Source: Lachnospiraceae bacterium (GTDB lineage Bacteria > Bacillota > Clostridia > Lachnospirales > Lachnospiraceae). From it: a DNA stretch of 64,000 nt. The notes under the pieces were generated by a model that was given only the letters and a program-made list of their open reading frames with translations, was not told where the DNA came from and did no database searches. Location of the stretch: NCBI GenBank assembly GCA_024680055.1, contig JAILCP010000058.1, positions 83,740-147,739 on the forward strand. The letters are read 5' to 3'. Position numbers and translations under genes: made by a program. Below are positions 29,734 to 38,591 of the stretch, in pieces (the stretch's first letter is position 1; the number at the start of each line of letters is the position of its first letter).

Positions 29734-30213
29734 ATGAAAATTTCCATTGTTTGTGTAGGGAAAATCAAAGAAAAATTCTTTTCCCTGGGCATAGAGGAGT
29801 ATAGTAAACGATTACAGCGTTATTGCAACTTAAGCATCATTGAAGTTGCAGATGAAAAAACAAAAGAAAAAGCATCAGATAAAGAGATAGAGCTGGTAAA
29901 AGAAAAGGAAGGGGCAAGAATTTTAGACAAGATCAAAGAAGATGCCTACGTGATTGCCCTGGCCATAGAGGGAAAACAGTACGATTCGTTGCAACTGGCT
30001 CAGAAAATGGCGGAATTAATGACCTATGGGAACAGCAACATTGTTTTTGTAATCGGAGGCTCTTTAGGTCTTTCTGAGGATGTTTTAAACCGGGCCAACG
30101 AAAAACTGAGCTTTTCCAAATTAACCTTTCCACATCAATTGATGAGAGTGGTTTTACTGGAACAGATTTATCGATGCTTTCGTATCAATGAGGGAGAACC
30201 GTATCATAAATAA
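29734..30213 (+). CDS. rlmH: 23S rRNA (pseudouridine1915-N3)-methyltransferase RlmH
   Basis: [15 protein letters not shown]...[14 protein letters not shown]...[24 protein letters not shown]. Confidence 0.95.
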   Translation: MKISIVCVGKIKEKFFSLGIEEYSKRLQRYCNLSIIEVADEKTKEKASDKEIELVKEKEGARILDKIKEDAYVIALAIEGKQYDSLQLAQKMAELMTYGNSNIVFVIGGSLGLSEDVLNRANEKLSFSKLTFPHQLMRVVLLEQIYRCFRINEGEPYHK

Positions 30214-30284
30214 TTGCAATTGAAAAATATTGTATTATAGCTGATAATAAAAGGGATTATAAATTTGGGATGGAAAGGAAATAC

Positions 30285-31283
30285 ATGAGTTTAACAGAGC
30301 TGGAATGGAATGTTGATAATGAACATTTATCCAACGTATTTGGAATGTTGGATGAATATCTGAAGAAGATTGAACGTACGTTACACGTGACCATCATTGT
30401 AAGGGATGGTTTTGTTAAAATTATCGGAACCGCCAAAGACTGTGAATTGGCAAGAAAAACCATTGATCAGTTGGTGAAGCTTTCCTGTAAGCACAAGGAA
30501 ATCACAGAACATGATGTGGATTATTGTTTGTCCCTGGTTTTCGAAGACAAACAGGACGAAATGGTGTTGATGGATAAGGAATTGATCTGCCATACCATCA
30601 ACGGAAAACCTGTAAAACCAAAGACCCTTGGACAAAAGGATTATGTAAATGCTATTCGTAAAAATATGATTGTATTTGGAATGGGTCCGGCAGGAACAGG
30701 TAAGACCTATCTGGCCATGGCTATGGCAATTACAGCATTCAAAAACGAAGAAGTAAATAAGATTATTTTAACCAGACCTGCCATTGAAGCAGGGGAAAAG
30801 CTTGGCTTTTTACCGGGAGATTTGCAAAGTAAGGTAGATCCCTATTTAAGGCCTCTTTATGATGCACTGTATCAGATTATGGGTGCAGAAAGCTTTTTGA
30901 AAAATATGGAAAAAGGGTTGATTGAGGTGGCGCCCCTTGCTTATATGCGAGGAAGAACTTTGGATAATGCGTTTATTATTCTGGATGAGGCGCAAAACAC
31001 CACACCGGCCCAGATGAAAATGTTTTTAACCCGTATCGGTTTTGGGTCAAAGGCTGTGATTACAGGTGATGCCACTCAAAAGGATTTGTCGCCGGGAACC
31101 GTATCCGGACTTGACGTTGCTTTAAAAGTTTTAAAAAGTGTGGAAGGAATCGGAATTTGTACCTTAACAAGTGATGATGTGGTACGTCACCCGCTGGTAC
31201 AAAAGATTGTAAATGCTTACGAAAAATACGAGGCGAAGCAACAAAAGAAAGTCAATAAAAACGGACAGTACAATAAAAGATAG
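30285..31283 (+). CDS. PhoH family ATPase
   Basis: GPAGTGKTYLAMAMAI...RPAIEAGEKLGFLPGDL...ILDEAQNTTPAQMKMFLTRIG; start 30285 fits the AAAGGA upstream. Confidence 0.93.
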   Translation: MSLTELEWNVDNEHLSNVFGMLDEYLKKIERTLHVTIIVRDGFVKIIGTAKDCELARKTIDQLVKLSCKHKEITEHDVDYCLSLVFEDKQDEMVLMDKELICHTINGKPVKPKTLGQKDYVNAIRKNMIVFGMGPAGTGKTYLAMAMAITAFKNEEVNKIILTRPAIEAGEKLGFLPGDLQSKVDPYLRPLYDALYQIMGAESFLKNMEKGLIEVAPLAYMRGRTLDNAFIILDEAQNTTPAQMKMFLTRIGFGSKAVITGDATQKDLSPGTVSGLDVALKVLKSVEGIGICTLTSDDVVRHPLVQKIVNAYEKYEAKQQKKVNKNGQYNKR

Positions 31284-31297
31284 ACGGAGACAAAGGA

Positions 31298-32485
31298 ATG
31301 AGGTTACACGAGGTTCTTTCCGGAACTGATAAGTTTAAGCTTTTTTTTGTGGAGCTTTTTACCATTATTAGTGCGGGGGTTTTATATATTAAGTATGAAA
31401 ACGGAATTGATCGCTTGATTCTTGGATTCTTCTTAACAATTCTGTTTTTTCTGGTATTATTATTTCGAATTAATTATGAGTATACAATTGAAGAATCACA
31501 ACATCATATTCACGAAGACGTGGATAAAATGTTAAAGACCTATGGACTGGCCATTGTAATTACCACAGCCGGTTATTTTCTGCCGGTGCCGGTACATTTT
31601 CTGCTGTCCATGACGGCGTTGGTTTGTGCCTTTTTGCCGTTGCAATACGGACTTTCTTTAACATTGATGATGGCAATCTCCATTGGCATCAATGTACAGT
31701 CCACCAACTTTGAATTGGTATTTTTGGTATTTTCCTGTTTGGTAGGAGCTATGTTTTCCAAAATGGCCATTCAGCGCAGATATTTCTTTTATGTGGCAAT
31801 GATGCTTATGGCAGTTTCCAGCTGTTCTGCAATGATTTTATCCTATGCAGTAAACGGACAGTTGGAGACGAGGGGACTTGCTTATGGATTTGTGGAAGGA
31901 ATTGCCAATGCAGTGATGATTTTGGCGGTTATTCCGTTTTGCGTTGAAAAGGAGCAGGAACAAACCATTATTTTTTCCAGTTATGCAGAAGCAATGGAAG
32001 AGGATTTTCCACTGTCACTGTTTATGCAGTCCATCTCAGAGGAGCGTTATGAACGCAACCTGATTGTGGCAAAAAGTTGCAGAAAGTGCGCCCAGATACT
32101 TCAATTGAACAGTGATTTATGCTGCTGTGCAGGCTTTTATTACGATTTATGCAATAACGATGAAGAAGATCCTGTGGAATACGCATCCATTTTGGCAAGA
32201 CAAAATTTCCTGCCTATGGATGTGGTCCATATTTTATCTCAATATAATGGTTTGAATCGAGACATTGACACCAAAGAAGGGGCGTTGGTGGATTTGATTC
32301 ATGAATCCATGTATGAATTATGGAACAAACATGCAGATGAGAAGAACTCATTTGAAAAAGAAGTGGTGATTCATACCATGTTCAATGATCTTTCCAGATC
32401 CGGTAGATACGATCACAGTGGGTTGAGTATGAATGAGTTTTTGATCTTAAGAGAAAATTTAATTCGTGAGGTTACAAGTGAATGA
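31298..32485 (+). CDS. Degenerate 7TMR-HD (PgpH/YqfF-like) membrane protein
   Basis: Multiple TM helices then FPLSLFMQSISEERYERNLIVAKSCRKCAQILQLNSDLCCCAGFYYDLCN, aligning to PgpH HPLL...HHSLMVANLAEAAA...YYHDIGK; located between phoH and ybeY. Confidence 0.65.
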   Translation: MRLHEVLSGTDKFKLFFVELFTIISAGVLYIKYENGIDRLILGFFLTILFFLVLLFRINYEYTIEESQHHIHEDVDKMLKTYGLAIVITTAGYFLPVPVHFLLSMTALVCAFLPLQYGLSLTLMMAISIGINVQSTNFELVFLVFSCLVGAMFSKMAIQRRYFFYVAMMLMAVSSCSAMILSYAVNGQLETRGLAYGFVEGIANAVMILAVIPFCVEKEQEQTIIFSSYAEAMEEDFPLSLFMQSISEERYERNLIVAKSCRKCAQILQLNSDLCCCAGFYYDLCNNDEEDPVEYASILARQNFLPMDVVHILSQYNGLNRDIDTKEGALVDLIHESMYELWNKHADEKNSFEKEVVIHTMFNDLSRSGRYDHSGLSMNEFLILRENLIREVTSE

Positions 32486-32997
32486 CACTGGAATTAGTGA
32501 ATGAAACAGAAAAACAATTTGATTTTGATTTCCAAGAAATTGCAAGTAAAGTTATAAACGAAACACTTGAGGAAGAAAAATTTCCTTGGGAGGCCATGGT
32601 TGAAGTAACTCTTGTTTCGGCTCAATACATACATCAATTAAATCTTGAGCAGCGGGGAGTGGACCGTGCCACGGATGTGTTGTCTTTCCCTATGCTGGAT
32701 TATGAAGCGCCGGGGGATTTTTCTTTGGTGGAAGAAGACAGTACCAATTTTGATCCGGAAACAGGGGAAGTTTTGCTCGGGGATATTGTAATCTGTCTTG
32801 ATAAAGTGGAAGAGCAGGCAAAAGAATACGGGCATTCACTTTTACGGGAATATGCCTTTTTAATCTGCCACAGTATGCTTCATCTTTTGGGCTATGATCA
32901 CATGGTGCCGGAGGAAGAAAAGGTGATGTTTGAAAAGCAGGAAGAAATTTTAAATCATTTGGGTATCAAAAGGGAAACTGAAGGGAGAACACAGTGA
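32482..32997 (+). CDS. ybeY: Endoribonuclease YbeY
   Basis: RGVDRATDVLSFPM...GDIVICLDKVEEQAKEYGHSLLREYAFLICHSMLHLLGYDHM. Confidence 0.95.
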   Translation: MTLELVNETEKQFDFDFQEIASKVINETLEEEKFPWEAMVEVTLVSAQYIHQLNLEQRGVDRATDVLSFPMLDYEAPGDFSLVEEDSTNFDPETGEVLLGDIVICLDKVEEQAKEYGHSLLREYAFLICHSMLHLLGYDHMVPEEEKVMFEKQEEILNHLGIKRETEGRTQ

Positions 32998-34052
32998 ATC
33001 TTAAAAGAACGTTAGTGACCATTACCTTGTTTTATTTTTGTGTAATGGCTATGGGATGTGGAAAGAAACAGGAAAAAGTAACAAAGAAAGAAAGCCCGGC
33101 TCCAAAGGTGGTGACCACAGATGAACATGTGGGAGAAGAAAAAAGCATGTTAACCGGACTTTGGATTGATGAAGAGGTGGCAAAGCAAAGACCTCTTGCC
33201 ATTATGATGGGTAACACCAGTGATGCTGCGCCACAAAGCGGCATTGAAAAAGCCGGCGTCGTCTATGAAATTCCGGTGGAAGGTGGAATTACCCGATTGA
33301 TGTCGGTGATTGAAGACTACAGTGACCTTAAACGTATTGGAAGTGTGCGCAGTTGCCGTTATTATTTTGTGCATTATGCCATGGAATACAATGGGTTTTA
33401 CGCCCATTTCGGACAGTCAAAATATGCCCTTCCAACCTTAAACAATCCTATGGTGCCAAATGTAAACGGTTTGGAGGGAGAGGCAGGAAAGTGCTATTAT
33501 CGTGTGACTGACAGAAGGGCACCTCATAATGCTTTTGCTGATGGCAGCAAAATCAAGGATTACCTTGTGAAAAAAGGAAACGATTTAAATTATGACGATT
33601 CCTATCAGGGACATTTTACCTTTGCAGAGGAGGACGAGGAGAATCAGCTTGTAGATGGCAGCGACGCCACCTATGTAAGTCCGGGCTACAGCGTGGACCA
33701 GCCTTGGTTTGAATACAATCAGGGAGATAAGCTTTATTACAGATTTCAATACAATAAAGAACATGTAGACAATGAAAGCGGTCGACAGCTTTCCTGTAAA
33801 AATATTGTAATTCAATATGTTAATATCGGTCTTTTTGACGATGGAAAGAGTCTAACCATTGGCACCGTAGGTAGCGGAAAGGGTGAATTTATTACCAACG
33901 GTAAATCGGTACCTATGGTCTGGAAAAAGCAATCCGAATTTGCAAAAACCACCTATTGCTATGAAGATGGTACAGAAATTGAATTTAATCCTGGAAAAAC
34001 ATGGATTTTACTGGTAGATGCTCAAAAAACATCAAAGGTAACCGTGAAATGA
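32994..34052 (+). CDS. DUF3048 domain lipoprotein
   Basis: Signal peptide with lipobox-like MAMGC; RPLAIMMGNTSDAAPQSGIEKAGVVYEIPVEGGITRLMSV...RIGSVRSCRYYFV typical of DUF3048. Confidence 0.85.
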   Translation: MNLKRTLVTITLFYFCVMAMGCGKKQEKVTKKESPAPKVVTTDEHVGEEKSMLTGLWIDEEVAKQRPLAIMMGNTSDAAPQSGIEKAGVVYEIPVEGGITRLMSVIEDYSDLKRIGSVRSCRYYFVHYAMEYNGFYAHFGQSKYALPTLNNPMVPNVNGLEGEAGKCYYRVTDRRAPHNAFADGSKIKDYLVKKGNDLNYDDSYQGHFTFAEEDEENQLVDGSDATYVSPGYSVDQPWFEYNQGDKLYYRFQYNKEHVDNESGRQLSCKNIVIQYVNIGLFDDGKSLTIGTVGSGKGEFITNGKSVPMVWKKQSEFAKTTYCYEDGTEIEFNPGKTWILLVDAQKTSKVTVK

Positions 34053-34077
34053 TATAGAACAGACGAGGACAATTCCT

Positions 34078-35733
34078 ATGAGTAAAGAAAAAAAGGGCTC
34101 GAACTTTTTGGTACAGGGATCTATTTTGGCGATTGCTTCCATTGTATCAAGAATTATAGGCCTGATTTATCGTGTCCCAATGCAGCATATCATTGGTGAC
34201 ATTGGAAATGATTATTACAGTACAGCTTTTGAAGTATATAACATAATGCTTTTAATTTCATCCTACAGCCTGCCTACCGCTGTTTCAAAATACGTGTCGG
34301 AATGCAGGGCAAGGGGAGATTACAAGTTAATTCATAAGGTTTTTCGCACCGCCATGGTGTTATCTCTTGGTAGCGGAACTCTGGCAGCTTGCATCATTTT
34401 CTTTGGTGCACCTTACATAACCACAGCGTTAAAAACCCCATTGGCAATTTATGCCCTGTTGGTTTTGGCGCCGGCGTTGATTATTTTATCAGCCATGGGT
34501 GTGTTGCGAGGACTTTTCCAGGGTATTGGAACCATGATGCCAACGGCGTTTTCACAGATATTAGAGCAGGTGGTCAATGCAGTTGTCAGTGTAGGCGCTG
34601 CATATTTTCTGTTTCAACGTGGGGTGAAAGTAGGCGGAGTACTTGGAAATGTGGAAGAATACAGTTCAGCATTCGGTGCCGCCGGAGGAACCATGGGAAC
34701 CACCTCAGGAGCCTTTGTGGGCTTTGTTTTTATGCTGTTTATTTTCCTGATTTATCGACCGAAATTAAACAAATTAAAACGAAAACAACGATATTCTCAG
34801 GATGAATCCTACTTATCCATGGCAAAAATCCTGATTATGACCATAGTTCCGGTACTTCTTAGTACCACCATTTACAATATCAGTGGTATTTTGGACCAGT
34901 TTTTATTTAAAAATGTGGCAACCATGCAGCACTATGACTCTTCACAAATCGGCGTATGGTGGGGCGTGTTTACCGGTAAATATAAAATTTTAATCAATGT
35001 GCCTTTGGCCATTGCATCTGCCATGGCTGCATCCACCGTTCCAACTTTAACGGGAGCTTTTGCAGCAAAGGACTATAAGCTGGCCAGAAAAAAAACCTAC
35101 CAGGTTACCAAGTTTGTAATGGTAATTTCCATTCCTTGTGTGGTGGGTATCGGAGTTTTGGCATCACCGATTATGCAGCTGTTATTTGGAGACGGAAGTA
35201 AGCTTACAGAACACATGTTGATTGCAGGCTGTATTTCTGTGGCGTTTTATTCCTTATCCACATTATCCAACGGAATTTTACAGGGAATTAATCGGCTGGG
35301 TGAACCGGTAAAAAATGCAGTAATTGCCTTGGTATTGCATGTGATTTTCCTTTTGGCATTGATGTTTGGATTAAAACTTCATATTTACGCCGTGGTATAC
35401 GCAAATGCCTTTTATGCCTTTGTGATGTGTGTTTTAAATGCCAGATCCATTCGACGTTATTTAAAATATCGACAGGAAGTATTACGAACCTTTATCATAC
35501 CATCCATTGCCTCTGTGATTATGGGTGGTGCAGTATTCCTTGTTTATTACGGAATGATGAAGGTACTGCCGATCAATGCGGTATGGACCCTTGTTTCCAT
35601 TGTGGTAGGTGTATTGGTATACGGTATTTCATTGTTACTGCTGAAAGGCTTGACAAAGGAAGAAATACTGGCATTTCCAAAAGGCGCGTTATTACTTAGA
35701 ATTGCTGTAAAAATGCATTTAATTAGGGATTAA
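34078..35733 (+). CDS. MOP-superfamily flippase (SpoVB/MviN-like polysaccharide biosynthesis protein)
   Basis: Multi-TM protein starting FLVQGSILAIASIVSRIIGLIYRVPMQHIIGDIGNDYYSTAFEVYN. Confidence 0.88.
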   Translation: MSKEKKGSNFLVQGSILAIASIVSRIIGLIYRVPMQHIIGDIGNDYYSTAFEVYNIMLLISSYSLPTAVSKYVSECRARGDYKLIHKVFRTAMVLSLGSGTLAACIIFFGAPYITTALKTPLAIYALLVLAPALIILSAMGVLRGLFQGIGTMMPTAFSQILEQVVNAVVSVGAAYFLFQRGVKVGGVLGNVEEYSSAFGAAGGTMGTTSGAFVGFVFMLFIFLIYRPKLNKLKRKQRYSQDESYLSMAKILIMTIVPVLLSTTIYNISGILDQFLFKNVATMQHYDSSQIGVWWGVFTGKYKILINVPLAIASAMAASTVPTLTGAFAAKDYKLARKKTYQVTKFVMVISIPCVVGIGVLASPIMQLLFGDGSKLTEHMLIAGCISVAFYSLSTLSNGILQGINRLGEPVKNAVIALVLHVIFLLALMFGLKLHIYAVVYANAFYAFVMCVLNARSIRRYLKYRQEVLRTFIIPSIASVIMGGAVFLVYYGMMKVLPINAVWTLVSIVVGVLVYGISLLLLKGLTKEEILAFPKGALLLRIAVKMHLIRD

Positions 35734-35737
35734 AATC

Positions 35738-36970
35738 ATGAAAGACTATGACGTTATTATTATAGGCGCAGGAGCGGCAGGCCTTATGGCTGCAGTTTCT
35801 GCGGCAAAAGAAAATGCATCCGTTTTGGTGATTGAACATCTAAACAAACTTGGAAAAAAGATTTTAAGCACAGGAAACGGAAAATGTAATTATACCAACA
35901 GAAATCAGGGGGTTGAATTCTACCGGGGATCAGACCCTGATTTTGTGCTGTCATCCTTTGAACAAATGAGTCAGTGGGATACCATTTCCTTTTTTAAGGA
36001 ACTGGGAATTTATCCAAAGGAGAAAAACGGATACTTTTACCCTTATAATGAACAGGCAACCTCTGTGGTGGAAGTATTTGAAATGGCAGTGAAAAATTAC
36101 GGGGTCAACGTACTTTTAGAGTGCGATTTAATCTCGGTAAAAAAGGAAAAAACCTTTAAAATTACCACAACCAAGGGCAATTTTACCGGTAAGAATCTGA
36201 TTTTTGCCTGCGGTTTAAGGGCAGGAAGGAAGACCGGAAATGACGGAAGTGCCTTTCAATATATAGAAAACTTCGGTCATCACTTCATAGATATTGTGCC
36301 GGCACTGGTGCAAATGAAGTCTAACGAGTCTTTTCTAAAAAACCTTGCAGGAATTCGTGCAGAAACTGAACTGAAAATCCTGATAAATGACAGGGAAGTA
36401 TTCAAAGACCATGGAGAGCTTTTACACATTGATGGAGGCATCTCCGGAATCGTGGCTTTTCAGGGAAGCAGATACGCGGCTTACGGAGTTTTATATAACA
36501 AAAAGGTGAAGGCGGTAATCGATTATTTTCCAAAGGAGTCTTTCCGGACGTTATACGAAGAATTGGAGCTTCGTTTTCATACTCTTGGGAAAAACAAAAC
36601 GGCCTTAGAGGCAATGATTGGATTTTTCCCTCACAAATTGGTGCTTTCCTGGTATCAACGTTTGAATATTGACTTTAAAAAGCCCGCAAGTTCCTTATCC
36701 GGGAAGCAGTTAAAAGAGCTGGCCAATATAATCAAAGCCACTGAGTTGAAGATTACCGGTACCAAAGAGTTTGAAAGCGCTCAGGTTTGCGCCGGAGGAG
36801 TATCCACCAAGGAAGTGAATGAAACCACCATGGAATCAAAAATCGTGCCGGGTCTTTATTTTGCAGGCGAGGTGCTGGACATTGACGGCATGTGTGGCGG
36901 ATTTAATCTGCAGTGGGCCTGGTCCAGCGGATATGTTGCAGGTCACAGTGCAGCAACAAAGGAGAAATAA
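35738..36970 (+). CDS. NAD(P)/FAD-dependent oxidoreductase (HI0933/BaiN-like)
   Basis: VIIIGAGAAGLMAAVSAA...LGKKILSTGNGKCNYTN...GLYFAGEVLDIDGMCGGFNLQWAWSSGYVAG. Confidence 0.92.
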   Translation: MKDYDVIIIGAGAAGLMAAVSAAKENASVLVIEHLNKLGKKILSTGNGKCNYTNRNQGVEFYRGSDPDFVLSSFEQMSQWDTISFFKELGIYPKEKNGYFYPYNEQATSVVEVFEMAVKNYGVNVLLECDLISVKKEKTFKITTTKGNFTGKNLIFACGLRAGRKTGNDGSAFQYIENFGHHFIDIVPALVQMKSNESFLKNLAGIRAETELKILINDREVFKDHGELLHIDGGISGIVAFQGSRYAAYGVLYNKKVKAVIDYFPKESFRTLYEELELRFHTLGKNKTALEAMIGFFPHKLVLSWYQRLNIDFKKPASSLSGKQLKELANIIKATELKITGTKEFESAQVCAGGVSTKEVNETTMESKIVPGLYFAGEVLDIDGMCGGFNLQWAWSSGYVAGHSAATKEK

Positions 36971-36972
36971 GT

Positions 36973-38571
36973 TTGATTAAAATTCATCAGTTAAAGGTTC
37001 CGGTGTTATCCGAGGAACCGGTGATTATAAAAAAAGCAGCAAAAATACTTGGAATCAAAGAACAGGAGATTCTTCATACAGAGATTTTAAGGCATTCCAT
37101 TGATGCAAGAAAGGAAGCTGTTTACGACATCTACCAGTTGGCCTGTGAGGTAAAACGACAGGACCTGGTGTTAAAGCGTAAAAGCAAGGATTACAGCCTT
37201 TATCAGCCGGTGGAATATGATTTTTTTGCAAGAAGAAATAAGATTTCACGGGAGAGGAAGAAGCTGAAAACTTCCCCTGTGATCATCGGTGCAGGTCCTG
37301 CAGGGTATTTTTGCGCATGGATGCTGGCAAAACACGGTTATTCTCCGGTTTTATTAGAGCGGGGAAAGGCTGTGGAAGAAAGAGAAAAGGATGTAACAGA
37401 GTTCTTTGAAGGGGGAAGACTTTTTAAAAACTCCAATGTACAGTTTGGAGAAGGTGGTGCAGGTGCATTTTCCGACGGGAAGTTAAATACTCTTGTGAAG
37501 GATAAGGAAGGTCGCAGCAAAGAAGTGTTGAAAACCTTTGTAAAATGCGGGGCGCCGGAGGATATACTCTATGAAAGCAAGCCTCACATCGGTACGGATG
37601 TGCTGCATCAGGTATTGATAAAAATGCGCCAACAACTGCTGGAATTTGGCTGTGAAATTCATTTTAACAGTACGGTTACACAGTTTCGAATAGAAAATGA
37701 GAAAATTACCGGAGTCATTACAGAAGATGGCACCGTGTATGATACAGATGTGGTGGTTCTTGCCATTGGACACAGTGCAAGAGATACCTTCCAAACCCTT
37801 TTTGACCAAAAGGTGGACATGGAAGCCAAATCCTTTGCGGTGGGTTTTCGAGTGGAACATCCGCAGAAACAGATCAATGAGGTGCAATACGGCAAAGAAC
37901 TTGGAGAGCGTATGGCGGCAGCGCCATATAAGGTGACAGCCAAGGCAGGCAACGGACGAGGAGTTTATTCCTTTTGCATGTGCCCGGGAGGTTTTGTGGT
38001 AAATGCCAGCAGTGAACAGATGCGTACTGCTGTAAACGGTATGAGCTATCGGGCAAGAGACTCCAAAAACGCCAACTCTGCCGTGATTGTGTCAGTGGGA
38101 CCGAAGGATTATCCTTCCGCCAGCCCCCTTTCCGGCGTGGAGTTTCAGGAAAACCTTGAGAAAAAGGCTTATGAACTTGGAAAAGGAAGGATTCCGCAAC
38201 AGTTATTTATTGATTTTGAAAACAATGTGGCCTCCACTGACTATGGTGATTTTACCAGTGAGACAAAAGGTGACAGAGTGCTGACCAATTTACGCGGTGT
38301 TTTCCCTTTGGAAGTGGAGGATGCCTTTGTGGAAGGAATGCATAGCATTGGTAAAAAGTTTACCGGCTTTGACCGTAAGGATGCCATTTTATCCGCAGTG
38401 GAATCAAGAACATCCTCACCGGTAAGAATTCCTCGAAATGAAGTGATGGAAAGTAATATCAAAGGGTTATATCCGTGCGGCGAAGGGGCAGGATATGCCG
38501 GTGGAATTATGTCTGCGGCTATGGACGGCCTGAAGGTGGCCGAAATGATTGCAGCAGAATATGACAGGTAA
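36973..38571 (+). CDS. FAD-dependent oxidoreductase
   Basis: PVIIGAGPAGYFCAWMLAKHGYSPVLLERGKAVEEREKDV...NVQFGEGGAGAFSDGKLNT...LYPCGEGAGYAGGIMSAAMDGL; TTG start at 36973 preferred over the listed 36913. Confidence 0.88.
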   Translation: MIKIHQLKVPVLSEEPVIIKKAAKILGIKEQEILHTEILRHSIDARKEAVYDIYQLACEVKRQDLVLKRKSKDYSLYQPVEYDFFARRNKISRERKKLKTSPVIIGAGPAGYFCAWMLAKHGYSPVLLERGKAVEEREKDVTEFFEGGRLFKNSNVQFGEGGAGAFSDGKLNTLVKDKEGRSKEVLKTFVKCGAPEDILYESKPHIGTDVLHQVLIKMRQQLLEFGCEIHFNSTVTQFRIENEKITGVITEDGTVYDTDVVVLAIGHSARDTFQTLFDQKVDMEAKSFAVGFRVEHPQKQINEVQYGKELGERMAAAPYKVTAKAGNGRGVYSFCMCPGGFVVNASSEQMRTAVNGMSYRARDSKNANSAVIVSVGPKDYPSASPLSGVEFQENLEKKAYELGKGRIPQQLFIDFENNVASTDYGDFTSETKGDRVLTNLRGVFPLEVEDAFVEGMHSIGKKFTGFDRKDAILSAVESRTSSPVRIPRNEVMESNIKGLYPCGEGAGYAGGIMSAAMDGLKVAEMIAAEYDR

Positions 38572-38591
38572 GAGAGTAGAAAAGGATAGGT

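Noticed and set aside
34389-34805. 138-aa same-strand ORF inside the flippase gene
   Set aside because: Out-of-frame overlap within a clear multi-TM gene; composition not protein-like.
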